The notes below the pieces were generated by a model. The model did no database searches, was not told the origin of the DNA, and was given only the letters and a program-made list of their open reading frames with translations. This document shows, one piece after another, positions 7,860-15,315 of a stretch of 18,264 nucleotides of DNA. Numbering within the stretch: position 1 is the first letter of the stretch; every line of letters begins with the position of its first letter. The stretch comes from JBBTCJ01 sp038043285 (GTDB lineage: Bacteria > Planctomycetota > Phycisphaerae > UBA1845): positions 1-18,264 of the forward strand of contig JBBTCJ010000037.1 of assembly GCA_038043285.1 (NCBI GenBank), in the 5' to 3' direction. Both the position numbers and the translations under genes were made by a program.

Positions 7860-8318
7860 CTATCGCTTCGGCTCGAGCGCCTGTGCACGGAGGTCTTCTG
7901 CTCGCTCAAGCACTTCGTCGTTCGTCGGCTTGTCCGCTGGTTCGAGCACGAAGTGGCGCTGTCTGACGTCGTGAAGCCAGCCCGGCCATAGCACTTCTGC
8001 AAAAAAATCGAACGGGACGATCTGATACCACGGCGGTTTGATCGGCCAATTCGTTTGGAGTGTCTTGTATCCTTCCTTGCGAACCGTGACCTCGTAGTCG
8101 CCATACCAGAGAAAATCTGTCGTTACCTCGCTAATGCCGACCTCCTGTTCGTTGAGGAAGACGTGCGCGTGCGGCGGCTCCGTGGTGATGGTTACCGTTC
8201 GTCGAACGCAACCCGGTGCAGGAAGGGCGGCGATCATCGCCCCCAGCGCGAATCCGCCGGGGAGCGTAATCCGCCAAGGCCGCATAGTGATCCGGGGGTT
8301 CGGTTCAGTTGCTCGCAT
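7860..8318 (-). CDS. PEGA-domain putative lipoprotein
   Basis: The protein has 152 residues. A basic N-terminus is followed by a hydrophobic segment (~18-35) ending in ALPAPGC. Cys37 is a plausible lipidation site, although Pro at -2 is not typical of a lipobox. Directly after comes a PEGA domain (~42-90): VTITTEPPHAHVFLNEQEVG, then YGDYEVTVRKEGYKTL, the family's strand pattern with the Gly that closes it. PEGA domains are small beta folds on surface or periplasmic proteins, with no known catalysis. The C-terminal part has an aromatic-rich patch (WPIKPPWYQIVPFDFFAEVLW, so split ~91-111) and a charged helical tail. ATG 8318 has GGAGG about 12 nt upstream. ATG 8285 is an alternative that shortens the N-terminus by 11 residues. 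It is last in a same-strand series of three genes, 50 nt after the phosphodiesterase. Confidence 0.75.
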   Translation of the reverse strand: MRATEPNPRITMRPWRITLPGGFALGAMIAALPAPGCVRRTVTITTEPPHAHVFLNEQEVGISEVTTDFLWYGDYEVTVRKEGYKTLQTNWPIKPPWYQIVPFDFFAEVLWPGWLHDVRQRHFVLEPADKPTNDEVLERAEDLRAQALEPKR

Positions 8319-8368
8319 GATGTCTTGTTGCCTCCAGGGGGTATGAGGTTAGCCGGACGGCGTCCCCG

Positions 8369-8851
8369 TCACGATGCATCGAGTTCGATGATTTCAGCGG
8401 AGAGCGCTGCCGGATCGAGCAATGCGACCGTACATCGCCCTCCGACCCAACCGCAGCACTCGCCGGGGTTAAGGTACAGTTTCCCTTTTTCGCTCCTGTT
8501 GACAACCTCATGCGTGTGGCCGGTGATGACGACGTCAGCCCGCGCGATATCCTCTGACGAACACCAATCGATGAAATGATGCACGAGAACCCGCTTTCCA
8601 CTAAATCCAACCCAGAGCGGTCCGTCGGCAACCTGGGGCAGCAGCTTCTTCAATCCCGCCCGTTCGCCGTCGTTGTTGCCGTACACTGCGTGGATCGGTC
8701 CGGAAAACGACAGCAGCCGCCGGACGGCAAACGGCGCGACAAAATCGCCCGCGTGTATGACTACCTCCACGCCACGGGCCGAAAACAGGCGCATGGCTGC
8801 GTCGACGGCGGGCAGCCGGTCATGCGTGTCCGCCATGACGCCGATCAACAT
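8369..8851 (-). CDS. YfcE/MJ0936-type metallophosphoesterase
   Basis: This is a 160-residue calcineurin-like phosphoesterase of the short YfcE group, enzymes shown in other species to hydrolyse phosphodiester test substrates with two divalent metals. The true substrate is unknown. All metal-ligand motifs are in order: ADTHD (Asp8, His10), HAGDF (Asp36), YGNND (Asn59), VHH (His91/92) and GHTHE (His112, His114), followed by the group's LNPGE (~127-131). With this complete set the enzyme should be active. ATG 8851 is chosen because the family starts MLIGVMADTH and GGGGAG lies 8 nt upstream. The frame extends to 8923 with residues that do not fit the family. It follows the CBS gene after 87 nt and precedes the PEGA gene by 50 nt, so the three may form an operon. 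Confidence 0.9.
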   Translation of the reverse strand: MLIGVMADTHDRLPAVDAAMRLFSARGVEVVIHAGDFVAPFAVRRLLSFSGPIHAVYGNNDGERAGLKKLLPQVADGPLWVGFSGKRVLVHHFIDWCSSEDIARADVVITGHTHEVVNRSEKGKLYLNPGECCGWVGGRCTVALLDPAALSAEIIELDAS

Positions 8852-8938
8852 CCCAGGCGCTCCCCGTCGAACTTCGCTCCGGCGTGGCGCCTTTTCCTCG
8901 CAATGGTTCCCGATGTTCGCCACTTCAGGGACGCGGCG

Positions 8939-9373
8939 TCAGCGGTGTCCATGCAGATATTCGTTCAAGTACTCGATCGTCGCTTGCTGCTCGGCCACCT
9001 CGCTCGCCAGAATATCGCCCGCCGAGACCATGCCGTACAGCTTTCCGTCCTCGACAACCGGAAGATGCCGAATTCGCTTCTCCGTCATCACCGATCGGCA
9101 CTCAGACAACTTCGTATCCCGACGACAACACGCCGTCGGAGAGGTCATGACCTTCCCGACGTGAGTGGTCCGGGGGTCCAATCCGGCGGCCACGATGCGA
9201 TTGAGCACATCGCGCTCGGTGAAAATCCCAACAACCTTCTCCCCGCTGGTGACGACGAGCGCGCCGATGCGCCTTTGGTTCATTAGGGTGGCTGCGTCAA
9301 GGACGACCGCCTCGCGGTCAATCGTGGCGACCGTTGTTCCCTTCCGATTCAGGATGCTCTGTGCCGTGGGCAT
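8939..9373 (-). CDS. CBS-domain pair protein
   Basis: The protein has 144 residues and consists essentially of two tandem CBS domains (~8-66 and ~76-134), a Bateman module that binds adenosine nucleotides and acts as an energy sensor in larger proteins. The visible repeat features are IGALVV...KVVGIFTERDVL in the first half and IRHLPVV..GKLYGMVSAGDIL in the second. A short helical tail (EVAEQQATIEYLNEYLHGHR) follows, which could mediate dimerisation. No enzyme or membrane domain is attached, so it may regulate a partner in trans. ATG 9373 has a near-perfect ribosome binding site, AAGGAGG, 9 nt upstream. The frame is open for about 150 further codons upstream, but that part is Arg/Ser/Pro-rich and has no CBS character. 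It is the first gene of the minus-strand series CBS, phosphodiesterase, PEGA. Confidence 0.9.
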   Translation of the reverse strand: MPTAQSILNRKGTTVATIDREAVVLDAATLMNQRRIGALVVTSGEKVVGIFTERDVLNRIVAAGLDPRTTHVGKVMTSPTACCRRDTKLSECRSVMTEKRIRHLPVVEDGKLYGMVSAGDILASEVAEQQATIEYLNEYLHGHR

Positions 9374-9487
9374 CGCCGTATTCCTCCTTGAAGAGATGGC
9401 CCAAACCGCGCTGGAGGCATTCTGCCACCGGTCTGCTGGTCCTGCAAGGAGGGAGGCCGAATCGTTGGGAATAAGGGAGGGGAGGGG

Positions 9488-9530
9488 CGATGCAGGTCGG
9501 GAGCGGGTCGAAGGCACCCGACCTGCATCG
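9488..9530. repeat. Perfect 14-bp inverted repeat (hairpin) with 15-nt loop
   Basis: CGATGCAGGTCGGG (9488-9501) and CCCGACCTGCATCG (9517-9530) are exact reverse complements around a 15-nt spacer. On the minus strand the hairpin lies 14 nt past the stop of the small open frame 9544-9720 and about 115 nt before the CBS start. On that strand it is followed by a C-rich tract, and on the plus strand by TTT only, so it is not a standard terminator in either direction. A dispersed palindromic repeat unit is the main alternative. Confidence 0.65.
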
Positions 9531-9543
9531 TTTCGCCGGTGCG

Positions 9544-9720
9544 TCACGCCGGCTTGGGTCGTCGTTCTTCTGTCGCCCCCGCCTGGAACGACGCAGGCCC
9601 GCCGTCGCGGGGGGCGACTTTGCGTTTTTTGCGTCCGAACACTTCGGCCAAGGCGGCCACTTTCGCCGCCGCGCGTTCTCCTTGGCGGAGCCGAGCAACG
9701 GGAGGAAACCCTGCTCCCAT
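9544..9720 (-). CDS. Possible small protein or gene remnant of 58 residues, unknown function
   Basis: An open frame from ATG 9720 to TGA 9544 encodes 58 residues. The central part, GERAAAKVAALAEVFGRKKR (~14-33), looks like a protein: an Ala-rich helix followed by a basic cluster, with a charged Pro/Ala tail. The composition is plausible for the host, but I recognise no family and there is no ribosome binding site before the ATG. The frame itself continues upstream of the ATG to a TAG near 9770. Just upstream, another minus-strand frame (about 9725-9810) also reads protein-like (SKPVKVVTKLYKEIRARAV), so this may be the distal half of a frameshifted gene. It could also be chance. Confidence 0.3.
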   Translation of the reverse strand: MGAGFPPVARLRQGERAAAKVAALAEVFGRKKRKVAPRDGGPASFQAGATEERRPKPA

Positions 9721-9856
9721 AGACGCGCGACTTGACCGCGCGCGCTCGGATTTCCTTGTAAAGTTTTGTAACTACCTTGACCGGCTTGGATTGTAGTTCC
9801 GAGCCGTCGCCTCCCGGCGTTCCCAATACCGCCCTGATCCCTGGGCAGCGGAAGGA

Positions 9857-10561
9857 CTACCAGCCAAGCAATGAATCCAGTTCGTCGAGGGATGTGATTT
9901 CCCTGGATGCGCACCCGCCTTGGGCAGGCGGAGCGTCACGGTAAACGCCGTCGCTCCGCAGGACGCGGACGCTCTGCCATCCGAGCCTGTTGGGAGCGAC
10001 GAAGTCTTTGGCTTGGTTGTCCCCCACATAGAAACATGATCCATGCGAAACGCCGAGTGCCGAAGCCATCCGCTCGAACGCCCAGGGATGCGGCTTGGCG
10101 AAGTTGAGGCTGTCGGAACCATCCGCAGCACGCAGCTCGCTGGTCACGATGATCTGATCGAGGCGTCCGCGGAGTTCGAGTACGTCAATCTTACGCCATT
10201 GCTGGCCGGCGGGTCCGTCGGTAATCAACCCGAGCCTCACAGTCGACCGCAGCCGCCGCAGTGCGGCGTCGGCATCAACGTAGAGACGAATGCTGGGGAC
10301 GTGTTCCCGGAAGACGGACACCATTTGTCGAACCAAGTCGGCCGATCCGACCGGCCCGCGATCAGCGATGAGTCTGTCGAACACGCGACCTCGGTGTTCG
10401 GTGTCGAAAAGTCGCCGCATCTCCGCGACCGTGGTTCCGGGGTCGCCTAACTCGGTTTCGAAGGCCTGGGCCACGGTCGCAAAGCCGCTGAACGCGTACT
10501 CCCGCTCCGGATAAAGTGTGTCGTCTAAATCGAAAATGACTGCCTTGGGAGCGGAAAACAT
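9857..10561 (-). CDS. HAD superfamily hydrolase (subfamily IA, phosphatase-like)
   Basis: The protein has 234 residues and all four HAD motifs. Motif I is FDLDDTLYPE (nucleophile Asp11, acid/base Asp13), motif II LITDG (Thr114), motif III FAKPHP (Lys156) and motif IV GDNQAKDF (~180-187). A helical cap domain between motifs I and II (~20-90) fits subfamily IA, the group of phosphoglycolate-phosphatase-like enzymes. The substrate cannot be deduced. The start ATG at 10561 overlaps the stop of the ATP-grasp gene in the string TGATG, so the two are translationally coupled and likely act on the same pathway, for example one forming an acyl- or carbamoyl-phosphate-derived product and the other removing a phosphate. 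A TTG three bases upstream is a less likely start. No recognised terminator follows. Confidence 0.88.
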   Translation of the reverse strand: MFSAPKAVIFDLDDTLYPEREYAFSGFATVAQAFETELGDPGTTVAEMRRLFDTEHRGRVFDRLIADRGPVGSADLVRQMVSVFREHVPSIRLYVDADAALRRLRSTVRLGLITDGPAGQQWRKIDVLELRGRLDQIIVTSELRAADGSDSLNFAKPHPWAFERMASALGVSHGSCFYVGDNQAKDFVAPNRLGWQSVRVLRSDGVYRDAPPAQGGCASREITSLDELDSLLGW

Positions 10562-11670
10562 CAACGCCGCCGTCCCTTCGACGACCCCGGGCCGCCGGCA
10601 AGCGTGCTTTTTGGAGCAAACCGAATGTTGGACGACTTCTCGACGAACACCGAGTCGTCAAACCGCAGCATCGCGACATTCGCCTGGAAGCCGTCGATTC
10701 TGATGAGCGGTCGGCGTCCGAGGTATTCCTCCAGTATCCAGCCTGGGAAGTCGGCGCCGGCGCGGATCGCCAGCGGAGCTCCGCCGCCGAACCGTGGATT
10801 TACCTCGATGACACGAATCCGCCGTGCCGGCGTGAGCATGCACTGAACGGTGATCACGCCGCGACATTCTCCCAATGCCTCTACCACGCGCCGTCCGACT
10901 GCCATGATTTTCCGGTTCTTGACTGTTACCCCTTTGCTGACCTCGCCGCCGCGAACTTCGAGGCGCTTCCGCGGGACGATGCACCGCGCCACGCCGTCCA
11001 GACCCGTGTAGACGTCCAAGGTGTACTCCTCGCCCTGGACGTACTCCTGGACGATCGGGGCCTCGACCGTCTTTCCGAAGGTCGTCAGTTCGTCCAGGTT
11101 GTGGACGACGTAGTTGCCCAGTGCAGCGCTGCCCGCGCGTGGTTTCAAGTAGTAGGGGAACCGATGTTTCTTTCGGTGAACCACGTCCGCCCAGGCCCAT
11201 GTGCGCGGCGTGTCGATCCCGCGGCCCTGTAGAATCCGAAAGGTCTCAAGTTTGTCGCGGCACGCGTGGACCACCTGGCGAGATGAAATGACCACCGTGC
11301 ATCCGAGTTCGGCCAGTCGTTCGCGGGCCTCCGAAAGTGGCAGAAGTTCCGAGTCGATCAGCGGAACGAGCAAATCAATACCTTCCCGACGCACCAGCCC
11401 CTCGACTGCATCAACGTACCCGCCAGATGAGATCGACGGGACAAGGTGCGCACGATCGACCAGATGCAGGCCGGGTGAGTAGCTACTCGCGTCCGCGCCA
11501 TGAACCTCCAGGCGGATCCCCAACCTTTCTGCCGCCGTACGAAACGCGCGGAGTAGCTCTACGCGCCGACCGATGCAGGTCAGCAGCAGGCGGACCGTTG
11601 GCCGCGTTCTCCGCCCTCGAACAGGCGGCCTTGCGTCCGACCTGGTTGTGCGAATGGAGGAAGGGTTCAC
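10561..11670 (-). CDS. ATP-grasp protein, carbamoyl-phosphate-synthase-like ligase
   Basis: The protein has 369 residues. A basic N-terminal extension (~1-26) is followed by a Rossmann-like pre-ATP-grasp domain starting VRLLLTCIGRRVELLRAF (~26-43), as in CarB-like proteins. The ATP-grasp core shows CRDKLETFRILQGRGIDTP (~137-155), the Lys-bearing YYLKPRAGSAALG (~173-185), IVQEYVQGEEYTLDVY (~206-221) and the Mg-binding IEVNPRFGGGAPL (~288-300). These place it with single-unit CPSase large-subunit-like ligases, which join a carboxylate to an amine using ATP. The substrates are not deducible. It is not CarB itself: it is far shorter and lacks the second ATP-grasp and allosteric parts. The start is GTG 11670, with a weak AGGA upstream; no better candidate was seen. 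It overlaps the HAD gene and diverges from the Gre-like gene. Confidence 0.85.
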   Translation of the reverse strand: MNPSSIRTTRSDARPPVRGRRTRPTVRLLLTCIGRRVELLRAFRTAAERLGIRLEVHGADASSYSPGLHLVDRAHLVPSISSGGYVDAVEGLVRREGIDLLVPLIDSELLPLSEARERLAELGCTVVISSRQVVHACRDKLETFRILQGRGIDTPRTWAWADVVHRKKHRFPYYLKPRAGSAALGNYVVHNLDELTTFGKTVEAPIVQEYVQGEEYTLDVYTGLDGVARCIVPRKRLEVRGGEVSKGVTVKNRKIMAVGRRVVEALGECRGVITVQCMLTPARRIRVIEVNPRFGGGAPLAIRAGADFPGWILEEYLGRRPLIRIDGFQANVAMLRFDDSVFVEKSSNIRFAPKSTLAGGPGSSKGRRR

Positions 11671-11936
11671 GTTGGTGGCATCCTAGATAAAGCCCGGCAA
11701 GCGGGAAAGCGACGGCGCCGGATTCCGCCGCTGCCCGATTGTCGGCATCACGGTTCTTGGGGGCGATTCCGGCACTGGCGGGCCAGCCGCACGCCCGTCC
11801 CCCCAACGAGGGGCTTGCAGGGTTGAAAGGGCATCACGCCGCGTCTGCGACACTCGACAGGAAGGCGACATCACGCAATACTACACGGCTCGACATCGGC
11901 GGGCGGTATGAACTCAGGCGAGGCAGGGGCGACGGA

Positions 11937-14150
11937 ATGCAACCTCAGGCGATGATCCAATTGATCGGAAGTGGGAATACGGCCACGATCGAGGAGGCAT
12001 GGATGGGACTGGTCGAGTCCGCGGAGGCTACCAGCGCAAGCCTGAAGCAGTACGCCCCGGTGTTCGTCGAACTTTGCAACCGGGGAAAGACGCCGGTGGC
12101 GGAGGCGCTGGCATGGACTGCGGTCGAGGCCGTCGCGGAACGGGGCTCGCATGCCGACGCGCTGGACTTGGCGTCGTCATATTTGTTGGCGATCGGAGAC
12201 AGCGAAGAACTGCGCAAGCAGGTCGCCGAGGAGTTCCGCAAGGCGCATTCCGACGTCGAGGGCGTCGACGAATTGCTGCGCGAGGCGGGTCTGGCGGGAG
12301 GTCGGCCCGTACGACGCGCTCTTCGAACGCTGGAGGTCTGCCTGGCCGTCAAGGAGGGTGATTATCTGGCGGCCCGCGAGGAGGACGGGGCTGCGCAAAT
12401 CACGTCCATCGACCGCACAAACTGGTCGTTCAAGATTGAGAACCAAGCCGGAGCGGAGACCCTGGGGGCGGTGCACCTCGCGGACCGTTTTCGGGCCGCA
12501 TCGGCGACGGACTTCCACGTGCTCAAGCACCTCGACGTGGCTGCCTTTCGACGGCGGATGGAGGACGAGCCGGTGGAGTTGGTGGCCGATCTGTGTCGGC
12601 GGCGCGGTGGGCGATTGGACAGCGATGAGTTGGAAGCGTTTTGCGTTCCGAGCGTGTTCGACGACCAGGAGTGGAAAAAGTGGTGGTCAAAGGCGCGATC
12701 GAATCTGAAGAAGTGCTCCAACCTTCGAGTCGAGGGTCGGACGCCCGTTACCCTGACCTACGTCGATGCGCCGGTGTCGTATGGCGAGGAGATGTTGGCT
12801 GACCTTCTGCGCCACCGCGACCCGGCCGCCCGCTACGATATCGTGCAGCGGCATCTGCGGGAATGTGCGGTTCGCGGGCAAGAGGCTGACAAGGCGGTGC
12901 TGGTTCGGTGTTCAGAGGAGTTGGGGAAGCAGGCGGCCGAGCTTCGTCGTCGCAACGAACCAACGGCCGGCCTGGTGGCCGTGATGTCGTGGCGGGTCGG
13001 GCAGCGCAGCGACGCCGTTGACGGAAGGGCGGAGGCTGTGCGGATCCTCGCTATGGCAAAGGACGTAGCGGCGGTCTTTGCCCGCATCGGCGATGGCGAC
13101 TTGGTGGACCTTGCCTGTGAAGCGCTGGCGGAGGCGCGGCCGGGAGAGTGGCGTAGTCTTCTGGTGGGATTGCTGCCGACGTTACCTCAGGGGGCGTGCG
13201 ATCGGGCGGTCAAACGGTTATTGGCGGCAGACTGCGCGATCGCGGAGCTTGAGGCTGTTGTGCCGCGGATATTGGGCTCGCCCCTGACGTGTTTCGAGGC
13301 GTTGCTGTGGCTTTGGGATGGTCCGGCCGACGCGGTGCTTGCCCGGGCGGCATCGCCTCTGACCGTGCTTAACCGCGTGCTGCGTGCGCTGCAGGACGTG
13401 GCTCGCGGAGAAGTCGCGTCGAAGGAACAGGCGAAGACCATCTGCCAGCGTGCCCGATCCGTGCTTTCGGCGCGGAACTACGAGCGATTCCAGAAATGCC
13501 TGGAGGGGATTGACCCAGGCGTGGCGTTGTCCCTTCGGACACAGGTCAACTTACTCGACAACCTTGGACCGGCCGTACGATCGGACCTGTTGAATCGCCT
13601 GTCGCCGTTCCTTCCCAAACGCGACACGGCGCCCGCGATCAAGTCGTGGGACCGGGACGACGTGCTGTATACCACCGAGGCGGGGCTGGCCCGCAAGCAG
13701 AACGAGGTGGAATTTCACGTCAACGTCAAGATGAGGGAGAATGCCAAGGCGATCGGTGCGGCTGCTGAAAAGGGCGACCTGAGCGAGAATTCCGAGTACA
13801 AGTTCGCCCTCGAAGAACGAGACCTGCTTCGGGCACGGCTGGCGCAGATGAATGCAGAGGTGCAGGAAGCGCGGGTCATGACGCGTTCGGACGTGACCAC
13901 GGACGAAATTGGGATCGGGACGCGGGCAGTGTTTCGCCGCGTGACCGACGGCGAACGGTACGAAATCTGTTTTGTCGGCCCTTGGGACGCCGATCATTCC
14001 AAGGGGTGGTTCAACTACAAGGCCCCGCTTGCCAAGAGCGTGATGGGCAAGCGGATCGGCGATGTCATCGAGTTCGAGCACAGCGGAGCGTCTGGACGAT
14101 ACGAGGTCGTCGAGCTGCACAACGGGTTGGCCGACGACACTGCGGCGTGA
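11937..14150 (+). CDS. greA: Very long GreA-type transcription factor with large N-terminal extension
   Basis: The protein has 737 residues, against about 158 for ordinary GreA. Its C-terminal part (~577-727) is a complete Gre factor: YTTEAGLARKQNEVEF, a coiled-coil arm with the tip motif EKGDLSENSEYKFALEE (~611-627), then the FKBP-like domain with PLAKSVMGKRIGDVIEF (~697-713). Asp614 and Glu617 match the acidic pair (Asp41, Glu44 in E. coli) that activates transcript cleavage in stalled RNA polymerase, so cleavage stimulation is expected. Residues 1-570 are mainly helical and repeat-like, with a middle segment (~145-280) containing EWKKWWSKARSNLKK. Chlamydia and Borrelia also have extended GreA proteins, and I infer this is the same type. 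ATG 11937 has CAGGGG about 7 nt upstream. The frame is open back to 11739, but those residues look non-coding. The YchF-like gene follows after 96 nt. Confidence 0.85.
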   Translation: MQPQAMIQLIGSGNTATIEEAWMGLVESAEATSASLKQYAPVFVELCNRGKTPVAEALAWTAVEAVAERGSHADALDLASSYLLAIGDSEELRKQVAEEFRKAHSDVEGVDELLREAGLAGGRPVRRALRTLEVCLAVKEGDYLAAREEDGAAQITSIDRTNWSFKIENQAGAETLGAVHLADRFRAASATDFHVLKHLDVAAFRRRMEDEPVELVADLCRRRGGRLDSDELEAFCVPSVFDDQEWKKWWSKARSNLKKCSNLRVEGRTPVTLTYVDAPVSYGEEMLADLLRHRDPAARYDIVQRHLRECAVRGQEADKAVLVRCSEELGKQAAELRRRNEPTAGLVAVMSWRVGQRSDAVDGRAEAVRILAMAKDVAAVFARIGDGDLVDLACEALAEARPGEWRSLLVGLLPTLPQGACDRAVKRLLAADCAIAELEAVVPRILGSPLTCFEALLWLWDGPADAVLARAASPLTVLNRVLRALQDVARGEVASKEQAKTICQRARSVLSARNYERFQKCLEGIDPGVALSLRTQVNLLDNLGPAVRSDLLNRLSPFLPKRDTAPAIKSWDRDDVLYTTEAGLARKQNEVEFHVNVKMRENAKAIGAAAEKGDLSENSEYKFALEERDLLRARLAQMNAEVQEARVMTRSDVTTDEIGIGTRAVFRRVTDGERYEICFVGPWDADHSKGWFNYKAPLAKSVMGKRIGDVIEFEHSGASGRYEVVELHNGLADDTAA

Positions 14151-14246
14151 CGGCGCGTCTTCGAGGGTTTTCGGCGCCCGGCTGACGGTTCGGGTTATTG
14201 GGGGTCGCGGGTTGGGGGGTACTTCGACTCGCCATGCGGTGAGAGC

Positions 14247-15311
14247 ATGAGGGCTGCAATCATCGGAGTTCCGAAGTCCGGCAAGTCAATGGTCTTCGCG
14301 GCGGCGACAGGATTGACGGTCGATCCTTTTGCACCGCCGGAGCCGAAGCAGGCCGTCGTGCGCGTGCCCGATCCTCGATTGAAGTACCTCATCGAACTCA
14401 ACAATCCGAAAAAGGTCACCGAGGCGACGTTCGAACTCGTAGATGTTCCGGGCTGCTCGCTCGAGGATGCCAAGGGACGCGACGAGTGGCGAAGGATGCT
14501 TCCCACGGTTCGGCAGGCGGAGCTGCTTGTCGTGGTGGTGCGCGATTTCCGCAATGATTCCGTGCCCGCGTATCGCAACCGCATCGACGCCCAAGCGGAT
14601 TTCGACGAGGTCTGGGCGGAGTTGATGTTCTCCGATCTAGAGGCCGTGGCCAACCGCATCGAGAAGCTTGAGAAATCACTGAAGAAACCCACCGCGACGC
14701 ATGAGCTGGAAAAACATGAACTCGGATTGTTGACTCGCTGCAAGGAGGCCTTGGAGGCGGATCGGCCGATCGCCACCGCGCTACACACGGAAAACGATCG
14801 CAAAACTTTCGCTAGCTTCGCTTTCTTGACACAAAAGCCGCTGCTGTGCGTACGAAACGTCTCGGATGACGCCGCCTCAGCGGCGTCTCCGCTCAAGGCC
14901 GACCATGCGGCGGCCTGCATGGTCATGAGTGCCTCGATCGAGGCCGAAATCGCCCAACTCGATCCCGCGGATCGCCCGTCGTTCATGGCCGAGCTGGGTC
15001 TGAAGGAGGCTGCCCGCGACCGGCTGGCGCACACCTGTTACGACGCCTTGGGGCTGATTTCGTTCCTGACCATGGGGCCGGACGAAGTTCGTGCCTGGAC
15101 GATCCGCAAGGGGAGCACGGCCGTCGAAGCTGCGGGGAAGATCCACACCGACTTGGCTCGCGGGTTCGTCCGCGCGGAGACCGTCGCCTACGACGACCTC
15201 GTTGCGCACAAGGATATGAAGGGCGCCAAGGCCGCGGGCAAGGTCCGCAAAGAAGGCAAGAGCTACGTCGTGGCTGATGGAGACGTCATGTTGATTTTGG
15301 CCAATGCCTAA
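14247..15311 (+). CDS. Divergent YchF/Ola1-like P-loop NTPase
   Basis: The protein has 354 residues, close to YchF (363). The P-loop is GVPKSGKSM (~7-15) instead of the usual GLPNVGKST. PDPRLKYL (~41-48) and FELVDVPG (~62-69) match YchF, but the normal switch II string with GEGLGN is replaced by CSLEDAKGRDEWRRML. The specificity motif is NVSD in LLCVRNVSDD, near the YchF form NVxE, which in known members favours ATP. A helical-hairpin segment lies at ~120-190. The C-terminal TGS-like domain is strongly conserved: FLTMGPDEVRAWTIRKGST, GKIHTDLARGFVRAETVAYD and EGKSYVVADGDVM. YchF proteins bind ribosomes and act in stress and translation control. This looks like a paralogue or lineage variant whose NTPase cycle may differ. 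GGTGAGAG precedes the ATG. It lies downstream of the Gre-like gene on the same strand. Confidence 0.82.
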   Translation: MRAAIIGVPKSGKSMVFAAATGLTVDPFAPPEPKQAVVRVPDPRLKYLIELNNPKKVTEATFELVDVPGCSLEDAKGRDEWRRMLPTVRQAELLVVVVRDFRNDSVPAYRNRIDAQADFDEVWAELMFSDLEAVANRIEKLEKSLKKPTATHELEKHELGLLTRCKEALEADRPIATALHTENDRKTFASFAFLTQKPLLCVRNVSDDAASAASPLKADHAAACMVMSASIEAEIAQLDPADRPSFMAELGLKEAARDRLAHTCYDALGLISFLTMGPDEVRAWTIRKGSTAVEAAGKIHTDLARGFVRAETVAYDDLVAHKDMKGAKAAGKVRKEGKSYVVADGDVMLILANA

Positions 15312-15315
15312 CGGT

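Larger units (their letters stand above)
9374..9856. other. 483-bp intergenic region between the HAD and CBS genes
   Basis: This gap separates the HAD phosphatase stop (9857) from the CBS start (9373), both on the minus strand. It holds the CBS ribosome binding site, a G-rich purine stretch (about 9446-9487), the 14-bp inverted repeat at 9488-9530, the 58-codon frame at 9544-9720 and a less GC-rich stretch (about 9750-9800) that could contain a promoter. No RNA gene was recognised. The long frames across it look like shadows or decayed coding DNA. Confidence 0.6.

Noticed and set aside
9374..9826. Upstream extension of the CBS protein by about 150 codons
   Set aside because: AAGGAGG is placed correctly for ATG 9373, and the extension is Arg/Ser/Pro-rich and crosses the 14-bp hairpin.
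10561..11670. Possible carbamoyl-phosphate synthase large subunit (carB)
   Set aside because: The protein has one ATP-grasp unit and 369 residues, whereas CarB has about 1070 residues with two units.
11739..11936. 66-codon upstream extension of the Gre-like protein
   Set aside because: The residues are Arg/Ala/Gly-rich without domain character, and CAGGGG precedes ATG 11937. The stretch is more likely the divergent promoter region.
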